Origin: Acanthaster planci
Lineage: Eukaryota > Echinodermata > Asteroidea > Valvatida > Acanthasteridae
Direction: 5' to 3'
Length of the DNA stretch: 47,803 nt
Assembly (NCBI RefSeq): GCF_001949145.1
Contig: NW_019091612.1
Coordinates: forward strand, 264,718-312,520
Positions 25,601 to 30,312 of the stretch are shown in pieces. The translations under genes and the position numbers were made by a program. How positions within the stretch are numbered: position 1 is the first letter of the stretch; the number at the start of each line of letters is the position of its first letter. The notes under the pieces were generated by a model. That model was not told where the DNA came from and did not search any database. It saw only the letters and a program-made list of their open reading frames with translations.

Positions 25601-28600
25601 GCCACACTTCTCTTTCTTTGTTTCATTGATATTTTTGAAATGTTTCCATTGTTTTCTCTGTGAATTACAGTGGTTCGTGTGGAGGGTTGCCAATACAAGG
25701 AAAAGACCTATTCCAATGACGAGACCTTTTATGATGTTTGCAACTTGTGGTATGTTCTATTTTCTTCCATTTAACTATTTTCAGTGGTTTTTATTCCAAA
25801 ATACTCCTTCCTGAGTAGTTTTTGGAACGTTTTCATCATCGTTTTACCTTTCTCAGTGTATCTACAAATTATGCTGGCTAAGTGCCAACTCGTGTTCCTT
25901 AAGCTTTGCTAAACATATTAATCCTGATAAAAAATTATCAACATTTGAACATGTCTTTTTATTTTCATAGCCGTTGCCTTGGCAACAATCAGACAAGCTG
26001 CAACAGGAGATTCTGTAACCCAAGTGAGTGTAGCTTCTAAAAATCACTGCCTTTTCTTTTCATTCAAATTTGTTCATCAAACCCTGTTTTTTTTTCAATT
26101 TTTGCAATCTTAGTAAACATTCAGACATTTTACAACGTTGTGTATTGTATGATACATATTATATACATTCAACATCATGCACAACTACAACCTGAAAGTT
26201 GTCTTGTGTTTGACAGTGATAATACTAATGTACATTTATGTAGCGCCCTCATCCTTCTCAATCAATGCTCCAAGATGCTTACATAAATACAAATCAAAGT
26301 AACCCTTTCCATCTTTGTAAAACATGATGAGAGATGCAAAATACACAAAGACTGTAATTCAAATGCAGTCATCCTGAAAAGTTTAACACTGACTTCATGT
26401 CCTGATTCCTGGAGGCACGTTTGAAACTCCCGTCTTTTTCCATGCTTTTGTATATGAGCACTGCCCAAACAGCAGAGGGCGGTGTTTTGGCTGGAAATGT
26501 TAGTTCCAGATGGGCCCTAATACTAGTGTACACGCACGTAGAAAAAAGGCAAAGTTTTTCCAGATGAAGTAAGCCAAGTTGGCTTGTTCCAGGTTCCCCT
26601 GATGTGTCACAGACATATAAAACAAAACTGGTTGACTGCATGGCAGTTTAGAAAGTGAGAGCTTGTTCTTCAGTGGTTCCCATGTCTTGTTATCATGTGA
26701 GGGGAAATCATTGTGTACCAGGGAACTGTTGTATAGTGCAGTGCTTTCCATTCTGTCACTGCTAAGACGATGCTCATGGCAGGCAGATGCCTCTTACACT
26801 GCCTTGAATGGATGGCATTAATTTTTTTTTTCAATTGCTCATGGTAGTGCAAGCAAGTTTTGTCTTGAGCTCATTTGTTCTTGTTATCAACCCCACAGCT
26901 AGCTGCTACGTGAAGGAGGTAGAGATCAGAAATGGAGAATCAGAGATCTTTGAATGCAAAACATGGTAAGAAGTTCAATTCAATTCGATTTGCTTTGGTT
27001 TTATTACTAACATGTGGCAGTAGTCCAGAGACTTAAGTCACCATCTTTACTGGTCACAGTCATCTTTACATTACATCTTACATTGCTTTAAGAATTTATT
27101 AAGCATTTCTCTAGGACATTGTGACATTGCATGGAAAGGAGTAAGACAAAGTGATGCCTGCAGTTTGAAAAATATCTGTAAATCCCATAGCATTTAAATA
27201 CATGTAGACCCAAAGTATCGGCCAAATCAATATCCCCCAATAAAGCATAATTCTAAATAAACAAATGTCACTAGGACATTGTGATATTACCTTTGAAAAG
27301 TTTGTGAAGTGATATCTCCAATTAGGGTAGTTGGAAGAAAAAACTGATCAATCCAATCAGATAAAGCAAATTGAACACTGGCACTTTCTTCTCTGTCTGA
27401 AACTCAATGAAGGTGGAGCTTGAGGAAAATAGCTTATGGTTATTCCTTTTAAGTTTCACATGTTATGCTTCTTTTTTTATTCGAGGTGTACAAAAATTAA
27501 GGAAAAAGTACAATTCAAACTCCCCATGCTTCTCATTCCTGCTACAGTGGACGTCAAACAGTAACTCGTTTGGTTAGTCGGCAGGAAATGTTTCTTTCAG
27601 AAACTTTTTTGATGTTATTATTTGAAGTTGTAGCTCTCATTTTCCTCAGCTCTTGCATCAACGGACTCTTGGATTGCCACGAGGATGAGGAATGTCTGAA
27701 CGTGATGGTTGACCCCGTTCCTGAAGGTAGGTTGTCATGAGGTACATAGGCCTCTTGGATTGACGTTAGTTGTAACAAAATAACTCAGACTCAAATGTTG
27801 GAGTTTGGCTAAACTATTCATTTTGGCACCAGGAGTCATACTTAGTCAAGATGACTGCCAAGCCAAGATTGGTTGCTCTTGGAATCACTTAGCATCAAGA
27901 CTTTTTAGTGGGCTTGATTATAATGGACTCATGTCAATCAAAGTTCCCGAAATGATATTTCAAACTATTTATTCTGTCCTCTATGTTTTAACAGTCAACA
28001 GAGACACCTCTGTAACATGTAACTTTGAAGGCAAGACCTACACTAATGGAGATGAGTTCTTTAAACAGTGCCAACCATGGTAGGCAAATAATCTCCAATT
28101 TAGCCTAACAATTCACTTCGTAAATGGAAGGTCAAGAATTTTCTGTATCATCAGTGCCTTTTGTAAATTACTTGCTTTGTTTTCAGTTTTCTTTGTCTAC
28201 TTATAACCCTCTCCAGAAAAAATATGAAAATGATTTTGGAGAAAAGTACAGAGGAAACTAGACCCTTCAGTGTAAACATGGGGTTTGTTATTTTTGTTTG
28301 CAGTCGCTGTTTTGATGATGGACAGGTCCAGTGTGAAGAGAAAGCTTGCTCACCAAGTATGTCGTTGTGTTCTTAGGATATTGTTCAAGCTGGATAAATG
28401 CCAGTAGATAGGTTTATAAAGCTTCTTCGTGAGTTATTTATGATGTTGAAAAAAAAGGAAAGGTCATTGTGCCTTTCTCTGTCTCTCAGGTAGATTTGAT
28501 CACGCAAAAATGTCCCATGTTTCAAGCAGTTCTTCACAGGAAATTGTCATCGCTTTTAAAGTTTGGAGGAAGCCATGAGTTACTGAGTTGGATTGGGGTA

Positions 28601-30312
28601 GAAATTGAAGCTGGAAAAAGGGAATTCTAGTGCCTTAACACCCATCAAGAGTCGTTCTTTGAGAGATTTCATTTTATCTCATACTTATTCTACTCAATTA
28701 CAAGTATTTAATTGTGAGAAGGGAAAAATTGTGAGGAGTTTTTCAATATTGATTTTCAAATAGATTGGGGGGGGGCTGATTATCCACAGTTGTAGCTGTA
28801 GAGATGAATGACAAAGGACAGCTATACATTGGTCAAGCCACGTGTAACCCACCATTAGCATCCAAATAAACCACATCTGATTATGGAGCCCAACCAGAAA
28901 TATATCAAAAGTAATGAGCTAGAGTATTAACATTGGATGAATGATGCAAGGTCATCATTCAGTCTTGGCTGCTTGAAATCTCTGACTGGTCACTTCTTCA
29001 CTTTGGTGAAGAACTAGAACCCAATTAGAGAAGGCTTAAAAACCAATTCCATTGCAATTCCGTTATTTCTGGGGTGTTATGGGAGGGAACTGCACAGCAA
29101 GATCTGTTTGATGTTTAATAAAGAAGAATTTACTGTTTGTTTCCCTTCAAGATCTCTGCTACATGGAGGGAGTGGGTTATCGTAGCGGCAAGGTTCTACT
29201 AACTGACATTCATAAGTGGTAAGTATCAACACTCTAACAGGAATGACGCTTTTATGTACATAGCCAGCTAACGCTGGACAAATGATGGCAATCATTTAAC
29301 AGCTCCCAAAGCATCAGTAAAGCCCTTTTGTACTTTTGTTCAGTATGGACAATAATAGTGGACGGAGGGACGTGGTTTAAGTCAGAGAAACGTGTCCTCG
29401 TCCATTGGAATCAAAGAACGTCCACTTTTTTGTCGTTCCGCGTTTACCTATTTTTTGAAATCTTGTTTACTTTTTTCTCTCCTTAGTACTTGCTACCGTG
29501 GTGGACACTGGGATTGCCAAGATAAACCTGCAGGTATTTATTCACATTTTCCTCCAAATGGAGCAGTTCTTTGTAAATCAGTTTGGAGAAGCAACTTACA
29601 CTTTTCATTCAATGTTTCTTTGCGAAAGACATGTTTCAGAACTGTTTGATATCACACTCAGTAGAATTTTGGAACTATTTCCACGATTGGATTCCAGGCT
29701 TAAATCATGCAGCAAAAATGTGATCACACAATCTGTTAATAAAAGCATAGTGTTACATGTTAGGTGGATGGAATGCAAAACTCATGGAGTCTTGGTCTCC
29801 AGCGTGAATCTTGGCCTTTTTTGGCCTATTTATATTTTTGAAGTTGTATTAATTCAAAAGGTGGACAGGGTAGGTAGGAAATTGTGGAGAAGCAGAGCAA
29901 GCAGTAAGTTGGTTGAATGGCAGGTCTAGTCTGTCGATCTCATGCCAATATCCAGGCTGTTTGAATTCAGAACACAGAGGAGGTGGCTTAGATGGGTGAC
30001 ATTTGAAAAGATGAAGTAATGATTAGTTCATTGTTAAACCCAACAAAATGCAGGAGTTGTAGTCTGATGGTTTGATTCCAGGCATGGTGTTCCTTCATTA
30101 AACTATTGCTGTTTTCTTTGTTTCCCCCAGATGCTGGCCCTCCCGAAGTCATTGAGTGCCTCGACCACCAGCCTGTCACTGTCTGCGCCACCAACCCTTG
30201 TAATCATGTCATCTGCCCGACCAACCGTGACGCTATTTGCATTCCTGACCCCTGCAACCATCAATGCCATCCGGCATTCTTTGACATCTACGGCAACCGG
30301 CTCCGTTGCTAA
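267..30312 (+). CDS. Large multidomain extracellular protein: pacifastin/VWC-like modules, thyroglobulin type-1 domains, Kunitz domain (5' partial, 41 exons)
   Basis: Forty-one exons with AG acceptors and GT donors (one GC donor) join into one open frame of 4331 nt, about 1,442 residues, ending in TAA at 30310-30312. Every domain boundary is a phase-1 intron and every U module has one internal phase-2 intron, so the whole model is phase-consistent. Domain order is U1, linker, U2-U6, TY1-1 to TY1-6 with linkers, Kunitz, TY1-7, U7-U14 and a C-terminal Cys-rich module. There is no transmembrane segment in the visible part, and the Cys density implies secretion; the signal peptide would be upstream of the window. 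TY1, Kunitz and pacifastin families include protease inhibitors, so a multi-headed inhibitor or matrix protein is inferred. Exon borders were called by eye; a skipped exon between phase-1 junctions cannot be excluded. I cannot name an orthologue. Confidence 0.9.
816..1052 (+). pseudogene. Fragment resembling the N-terminus of Crypton/DUF3504-type recombinase proteins
   Basis: The stretch K-R-L-S-D-A-E-L-E-N-L followed by K-D-A-S-S-T-K-K and an amphipathic L-K-N-Y resembles the start of many invertebrate proteins from Crypton-like tyrosine recombinase elements, from memory of the family. The frame stops soon after, and no recombinase domain follows before exon 1642. An ATG inside AAGATGGCGGC (865-875) reads M-A-A-H-V-K in another frame and then stops, so a small indel may have separated it from the rest. 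It sits in the first visible intron. Confidence 0.35.
1874..1921 (+). CDS. Ser/Thr/Pro-rich linker exon with a GC donor
   Basis: This 48-nt phase 1-1 exon encodes a linker rich in Pro, Ser and Thr (P-I-S-T-T-P-A-P). The acceptor is CATCCAG. The only workable donor is TCAG|GCAAGT at 1922, a GC-AG intron with otherwise consensus flanks. The frame joins cleanly to U1 upstream and U2 downstream. Because it is symmetric, it could be skipped without a frameshift. Composition resembles the other linkers of the gene, which supports it being real. Confidence 0.65.
2368..2988 (+). CDS. Module U2: pacifastin/VWC-like module (exons 2368-2446 and 2918-2988)
   Basis: The first half encodes G-Q-C-V-V-G-E and ends L-D-C-K-M plus TG. 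The second half starts with C, giving C-T-C, then G-W-S-C and a final Cys after seven residues, a longer last loop than most modules here. Acceptors are TCGGTAG at 2367 and CCTCCAG at 2917; donors are GTAAGT at 2447 and GTGGGT at 2989. All six cysteines are present. A small TIR element lies in the intron (2641-2772). Confidence 0.85.
2641..2772 (+). mobile_element. Short TIR element (MITE family A), copy 1
   Basis: The left end reads TTGAGTCCATCACAAG and the right end is its near-perfect inverse, CTTGTGATGGACTTGAA. The interior (CATAAGTAACAGGGTGAACA then AAAGGAATGCTTTT) is shared with the element at 10390. There is no coding capacity. Confidence 0.7.
3247..3674 (+). mobile_element. Tc1/mariner-like MITE with TA duplication
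   Basis: The left end CAGTCATTTGCAAAAGTTTA (then GGACCACC) and the right end GGTGGTCTTAAACTTTTGCT (then AATGACTC) are inverted copies of about 28 bp with few mismatches. The element is flanked by TA on both sides (3245-3246 and 3675-3676), as Tc1/mariner insertions are. The 428-bp interior has no transposase ORF. It lies in the intron between U2 and U3. Confidence 0.75.
3751..7388 (+). CDS. Modules U3-U6 in five exons (3751-3823, 4819-4965, 5630-5788, 6371-6508, 7333-7388)
   Basis: Four complete six-Cys modules. The three middle exons each fuse the second half of one module to the first half of the next, so the phase-1 introns between U3/U4, U4/U5 and U5/U6 are missing. All four phase-2 introns inside the Cys codon remain. 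U3-U5 share W-D-C-T or W-Q-C-T, and U6 has L-T-C-T. The last loop is four residues long in all four: T-Q-M-I, T-R-D-P, T-R-R-Y and T-T-K-P. By analogy with pacifastins the second loop residue is P1, giving Arg in U4 and U5. The U4 core DCN-x-C-x-C-x2-G-x-W-x-CT fits the pacifastin signature exactly apart from the longer first loop. N-glycosylation sequons occur in U5 (N-S-T) and U6 (N-L-T). Confidence 0.9.
8072..8287 (+). CDS. Thyroglobulin type-1 domain TY1-1
   Basis: A single 216-nt phase 1-1 exon. The translation has the six TY1 cysteines in order: M-C at the start, R-P-A-C, then D-G-T-F-R-P-I-Q-C, then the hallmark V-C-F-C-V, a G-x-x-I-P-G-T segment and P-N-C at the end. The CFCV replaces the usual CWCV. 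Acceptor ATCTGTAG at 8071, donor GTAATG at 8288. Some TY1 domains wedge into the active site of papain-like cysteine proteases; inhibition by this one is not shown by sequence. Confidence 0.95.
8317..8358 (+). repeat. (CCCTT)n microsatellite and C run
   Basis: Tandem TCCCT units run into a long C tract just after the TY1-1 exon. Confidence 0.85.
8432..8728 (+). mobile_element. MITE family A, copy 2, with an internal palindrome
   Basis: The outer ends CTCAAGTCCATCAGAAG and CTTGTGATGGTTTTGACTT are related to the family A ends. Inside, AGAGCTAGGTCTAGGTCT and the inverse AGACCTAGCCGTAGCTCT form a second, nested hairpin at about 8570-8645. This copy may hold another element inside it. Confidence 0.5.
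9144..9306 (-). mobile_element. tRNA-derived SINE, copy 1
   Basis: On the minus strand an A box (GTTGGCGTAGTG, 9286-9297) is followed by a B box (GGGTTCGAATCC, 9243-9254), the RNA polymerase III promoter of tRNA-derived SINEs. A conserved body follows (GTGGATTGGGTTTTCAGTCC). AT-rich repeats of the AAATA kind further on, down to about 9010, may be its tail. Two related copies are in this window. Confidence 0.75.
9555..9599 (+). CDS. Linker exon between TY1-1 and TY1-2
   Basis: A 45-nt phase 1-1 exon with acceptor TTACAG and donor CAG|GTCAGT. It encodes a polar Pro/Thr/Gln-rich linker without cysteine. Like the other linkers it is symmetric and could be an alternative cassette. Confidence 0.75.
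9819..10028 (+). CDS. Thyroglobulin type-1 domain TY1-2
   Basis: A 210-nt phase 1-1 exon with all six cysteines: D-P-C, P-K-C, M-Q-C, V-C-Y-C-V and P-N-C, plus the I-P-G-T segment after the CYCV core. It is preceded by a C-rich tract and CCCCAG at 9818; the donor is GTGAGA at 10029. It is more G+C-rich than the flanking introns, as are the other TY1 exons. Confidence 0.95.
10390..10537 (+). mobile_element. MITE family A, copy 3
   Basis: Left end CAAGTCCTTCACAAG, right end CTTTTGATGAACTCAA, and the interior AAAGGAATGCTTTTGTCACA shared with the copy at 2641. Non-coding. Confidence 0.65.
10538..11791 (+). other. Intron without recognisable content
   Basis: The remainder of the 1763-base intron between TY1-2 and the microexon. 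Beyond the family A element I see only unique AT-rich sequence with a G/A-rich stretch at 11290-11340. Confidence 0.5.
11792..11815 (+). CDS. 24-nt microexon
   Basis: A long T tract and TTTCAG are followed by 24 nt and GTAAGA. With the phase-1 borders it adds eight residues, E-D-V-H-D-V-T-T, and keeps the frame from TY1-2 to TY1-3. Both splice sites are strong, but an exon this short needs transcript support. It lies 1763 nt after TY1-2 and 569 nt before TY1-3. Confidence 0.6.
12385..12585 (+). CDS. Thyroglobulin type-1 domain TY1-3, four-cysteine form
   Basis: A 201-nt phase 1-1 exon. Cys1 (T-P-C), Cys2 (P-E-C), Cys5 (R-F-C-V) and Cys6 (L-H-C) are present. Cys3 of the QC motif is Val (codon GTC 12486-12488), and Cys4 of the CxC core is Arg (codon CGC 12507-12509). 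In six-Cys TY1 domains Cys3 and Cys4 pair, so the second disulfide is removed cleanly. The frame and the I-P-x-T segment are intact, which argues against a decaying exon. Four-Cys type-1B repeats are known in thyroglobulin itself; whether the same pair is missing there should be compared. Confidence 0.92.
12649..12681. repeat. Hairpin containing CACGTG
   Basis: GTCATGTGACTGGT and GCCAGTCACGTGAC are inverted copies (12 of 14 bases) separated by five bases, shortly after the TY1-3 exon. A perfect CACGTG E-box is in the right arm. Function unknown. Confidence 0.5.
13221..13316 (+). CDS. Acidic linker exon between TY1-3 and TY1-4
   Basis: A 96-nt phase 1-1 exon with acceptor GCATAG at 13220 and donor GTAAGT at 13317. 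It encodes 32 residues with many Asp and Glu, and no cysteine. No domain is recognised. It fits the frame of both neighbours. Confidence 0.75.
14068..14280 (+). CDS. Thyroglobulin type-1 domain TY1-4
   Basis: A 213-nt phase 1-1 exon with all six cysteines: P-R-C, P-T-C, M-Q-C, V-C-F-C-V and P-N-C. The D-G-R-Y-T-P stretch before QC and I-I-P-E-T after the core are typical of the family. Acceptor TTTGCAG at 14067, donor GTAAAA at 14281. Confidence 0.95.
14614..14772 (+). CDS. Long linker exon between TY1-4 and TY1-5
   Basis: A 159-nt phase 1-1 exon after a T-rich tract ending CAAG; donor GTATGT at 14773. It encodes 53 residues rich in Thr, Val, Ile and His, with one N-glycosylation sequon (N-T-S) and no cysteine. 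It does not look like a known domain. It is the longest linker in the gene. Confidence 0.7.
15225..15440 (+). CDS. Thyroglobulin type-1 domain TY1-5, four-cysteine form
   Basis: A 216-nt phase 1-1 exon, acceptor TCCTCAG at 15224, donor GTAAGT at 15441. Cys1 (T-T-C), Cys2 (P-S-C), Cys5 (V-Y-C-V) and Cys6 (P-E-C) are kept. The QC cysteine is His (codon CAC 15323-15325), and the first Cys of the CxC core is Val (codon GTA 15344-15346). The same predicted disulfide partners are lost as in TY1-3, but with different replacing residues. The I-P-G-T segment is also absent. Sequons N-V-T and N-G-T are present. Confidence 0.9.
15849..15985 (+). mobile_element. hAT-type MITE with perfect 8-bp target duplication
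   Basis: The ends CAGTGTTGGAG and CTACAACACTG are inverted repeats of hAT type. The flanks are a perfect duplication, GTGTTCCC at 15841-15848 and 15986-15993. The 137-bp interior is almost entirely GGTCTCG/GGTCTTG units. It sits in the intron after TY1-5. The perfect flanks suggest a fairly young insertion. Confidence 0.85.
16375..16476 (+). CDS. Linker exon between TY1-5 and TY1-6
   Basis: A 102-nt phase 1-1 exon with acceptor GAACAG and donor T|GTAAGG. It encodes 34 residues rich in Thr, Pro and His, including T-T-T-P-I-P, without cysteine. The intron after it carries two tRNA-like sequences. Confidence 0.75.
16649..16720 (+). pseudogene. tRNA-like sequence 1 (decayed)
   Basis: A 72-nt stretch can fold as a tRNA. 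The acceptor arms GGATTAG and CTGATTC pair fully with two G-U pairs. The D arm is GCTC-ACTTGGTA-GAGT, and the T loop is TTTGAAT. The T stem has mismatches, and base 33 of the anticodon loop is C rather than T, so it is probably a pseudogene or SINE head rather than a working tRNA. Confidence 0.4.
16883..16958 (+). pseudogene. tRNA-like sequence 2 (Ser-like, decayed)
   Basis: The acceptor arms GACAAGG and TCTTGTC pair at all seven positions (one G-T). GAGTGGTCAAGAC resembles the D-arm region of serine tRNA genes, and TAGG-TTCGAGA-CCTA is a good T arm. The anticodon loop lacks T33 and the variable arm is short, so function is doubtful. It lies 162 bases after tRNA-like sequence 1 in the same intron. 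Confidence 0.45.
17084..17299 (+). CDS. Thyroglobulin type-1 domain TY1-6
   Basis: A 216-nt phase 1-1 exon with six cysteines: P-N-C, P-T-C, L-Q-C, V-C-Y-C-I and P-N-C. It opens with a short His run (L-H-H-H-P). Three N-x-T sequons (N-C-T, N-G-T, N-A-T) make it the most glycosylation-prone TY1 domain here. Acceptor TTTTCCAG at 17083, donor GTCAGT at 17300. Confidence 0.95.
17508..17543 (+). CDS. Short linker exon before the Kunitz domain
   Basis: A 36-nt phase 1-1 exon with acceptor TTTGCAG and donor ATG|GTAAGC. It encodes twelve residues including S-T-T-P-V-P, similar in character to the linker of U7 (S-T-T-L-A-P-V-P). A tRNA-derived SINE occupies the following intron. Confidence 0.75.
17649..17810 (+). 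mobile_element. tRNA-derived SINE, copy 3
   Basis: The plus strand carries a degenerate A box, the B box GGGTTCAAATCC (17701-17712) and the same body as the other copies (GTGGATTGGGTT, CCCTACCTGATTC, then GGTTTTCC). It ends 84 bases before the Kunitz exon. Confidence 0.7.
17895..18059 (+). CDS. Kunitz (BPTI-type) serine protease inhibitor domain
   Basis: One 165-nt phase 1-1 exon encodes a complete Kunitz domain. Cysteine spacings 8, 15, 7, 12 and 3 are exactly those of BPTI. Hallmarks present are G-P-C, A-R-F, R-W-x-Y, N-K-C, F-x-Y-G-G-C, G-N-x-N-x-F and E-E-C. The P1 residue, directly after the second Cys, is Leu with Ala at P1', so trypsin is not the obvious target; chymotrypsin- or elastase-like proteases fit better. 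That specificity is inferred from P1 alone. It is the only Kunitz domain in the visible gene and sits between TY1-6 and TY1-7. Confidence 0.97.
18779..19036 (+). CDS. Divergent thyroglobulin type-1 domain TY1-7 with enlarged loop
   Basis: A 258-nt phase 1-1 exon. Six cysteines are recognisable: V-T-C, P-T-C, then D-G-N-Y-A-P-K-Q-C, V-C-E-C and Q-V-C. The loop between Cys3 and Cys4 has 13 residues (6 in TY1-1) and is charged. The core is C-E-C rather than C-W/F/Y-C-V, and the I-P-G-T segment is missing. The N-terminal half is strongly basic (R-K, R-M-K-R). The acidic tail after Cys6 leads to U7. It is the only TY1 domain after the Kunitz domain and may bind something different from the others. 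Confidence 0.85.
19771..23404 (+). CDS. Modules U7 and U8, first copy of the two-module unit (exons 19771-19873, 21037-21089, 21970-22027, 23334-23404)
   Basis: U7 starts with a linker (S-T-T-L-A-P-V-P) and a first half with F-F-Q-E-C. Its 53-nt second exon gives R-C-L-G-N-N and the last loop C-T-L-K-Y-C; Leu-Lys there matches the Leu-Lys reactive bond of the locust pacifastin SGCI as I recall it. U8 has N-C-Y in its short first half and G-G-Q-W-D-C in its second, with a five-residue last loop. A second in-frame acceptor (CGTTCCAG, ending 19800) would drop ten linker residues from U7. The introns between these exons hold a SINE, repeat C and a palindromic MITE. The 53-nt exon has a weak acceptor (CAAAAG), but its frame and Cys pattern support it. 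Confidence 0.82.
19874..21036 (+). other. Intron within module U7, no recognisable content
   Basis: The 1163-base intron is AT-rich with several diverged GTGGCCAGTCTTG-like repeats (19880-20400). I see no exon-like or transposon-like structure otherwise. Confidence 0.5.
21206..21400 (-). mobile_element. tRNA-derived SINE, copy 2
   Basis: The minus strand carries a perfect A box (TTGGCATAGTGG, 21377-21388) and B box (GGGTTCGAATCC, 21335-21346), followed by GTGGATTGGGTTTTCAGTCC and GGGGTTTTCCTCCCACC. Near its 3' side GTGAGAAGCAGTTAC is tandemly duplicated (21206-21236). The best-preserved copy in the window, in the intron between U7 and U8. Confidence 0.8.
22531..22770 (+). repeat. Dispersed repeat C, copy 1
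   Basis: Blocks such as GCGGGTTCTTGCACGC, TAAATTAGTTACGC, CAGCGTGCTCTGCGT and GGTGAGTAC recur in the same order at 37480-37785. I could not find clear terminal repeats or a coding region. Confidence 0.7.
22878..23244 (+). mobile_element. Palindromic MITE family B, copy 1
   Basis: The outer ends AATAAG...AAGTTAAATTTGAA and the inverse TTCAAATTTAACTC...CTTATT frame a second inverted pair, GTTGCTATACCTCGTG with its complement near 23130-23150. The whole 367 bp is thus close to a long hairpin with a loop of about 90 bases. A second copy in the opposite orientation is at 46743-47090. Confidence 0.75.
23975..25239 (+). CDS. Modules U9 and U10, second copy of the two-module unit (exons 23975-24059, 24579-24631, 24861-24927, 25178-25239)
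   Basis: U9 has F-Y-N-K-C in its first half and a 53-nt second exon (T-C-L, last loop Q-N-N-Y). U10 starts H-C-Y and has G-Q-W-Q-C, last loop Q-E-Y-T. All twelve cysteines are present, and both internal introns split a Cys codon (TG|T in U9, TG|C in U10). A 14-bp tandem repeat lies in the intron between the modules at 24753-24808. By pacifastin analogy the P1 positions would be Asn and Glu, unusual for classic serine-protease inhibition. Confidence 0.88.
24753..24808 (+). repeat. 14-bp tandem repeat, four copies
   Basis: Four head-to-tail copies of GCTGACCCCCTGTA (the last has GCAGA), in the intron between U9 and U10. Confidence 0.9.
25671..27726 (+). CDS. Modules U11 and U12, third copy of the two-module unit (exons 25671-25749, 25971-26023, 26899-26965, 27650-27726)
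   Basis: U11 has G-C-Q-Y and F-Y-D-V-C in its first half. Its 53-nt second exon starts R-C-L-G-N-N as in U7 and has the last loop N-R-R-F (P1 Arg by analogy). U12 starts S-C-Y, ends its first half F-E-C-K-T-C, and has an acidic five-residue last loop (H-E-D-E-E). It lacks the Trp of the other even modules (L-L-D-C instead). Acceptors TTCATAG, CCCACAG and TCCTCAG are all good. Confidence 0.87.
26215..26300 (-). repeat. LINE-tail-like fragment
   Basis: ATTTATGTAGCGCCCTC is the inverse of the GGCGC...ATAAAT tail common at the 3' ends of marine invertebrate LINEs and their SINEs. A similar sequence in plus orientation lies at 47575-47620. Small and decayed. Confidence 0.4.
27995..29533 (+). CDS. 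Modules U13 and U14, fourth copy of the two-module unit (exons 27995-28079, 28304-28356, 29152-29218, 29487-29533)
   Basis: U13 has F-F-K-Q-C and a 53-nt second exon (R-C-F, last loop E-E-K-A), six cysteines in all. U14 starts L-C-Y and carries G-H-W-D-C but has only four cysteines. The second Cys is Ile (codon ATT 29208-29210 in T-D-I-H-K-C), and the last Cys is absent because the exon ends C-Q-D-K-P-A. In locust pacifastin peptides Cys2 and Cys6 pair, so one whole disulfide would be missing. The frame is intact on both sides, so the exons appear functional. Confidence 0.86.
28357..29151 (+). other. Intron between U13 and U14, no recognisable content
   Basis: This 795-base intron shows AT-rich unique sequence and a G run at 28767. 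I see no repeat or ORF of interest. Confidence 0.5.
30131..30312 (+). CDS. C-terminal Cys-rich module and stop codon
   Basis: The exon starts after a C-rich tract (CCCCCAG, 30130) and encodes about 60 residues with nine cysteines before TAA at 30310-30312; the last residue is Cys. The order includes T-N-P-C, I-C-P-T, C-I-P-D-P-C, H-Q-C-H-P, A-F-F-D and R-L-R-C. The paired N-P-C and D-P-C blocks look like an internal repeat. I recall similar NPC...CP...NPC...FFD endings in other invertebrate secreted proteins but cannot name the family. Consensus donor ACAG|GTAAGC sits four bases after the stop. Confidence 0.88.

Noticed and set aside
29392-29929. Longer plus-strand ORFs over the U14 second exon
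   Set aside because: They use other frames or read past the good donor at 29534; the phase-consistent 47-nt exon explains the Cys pattern.
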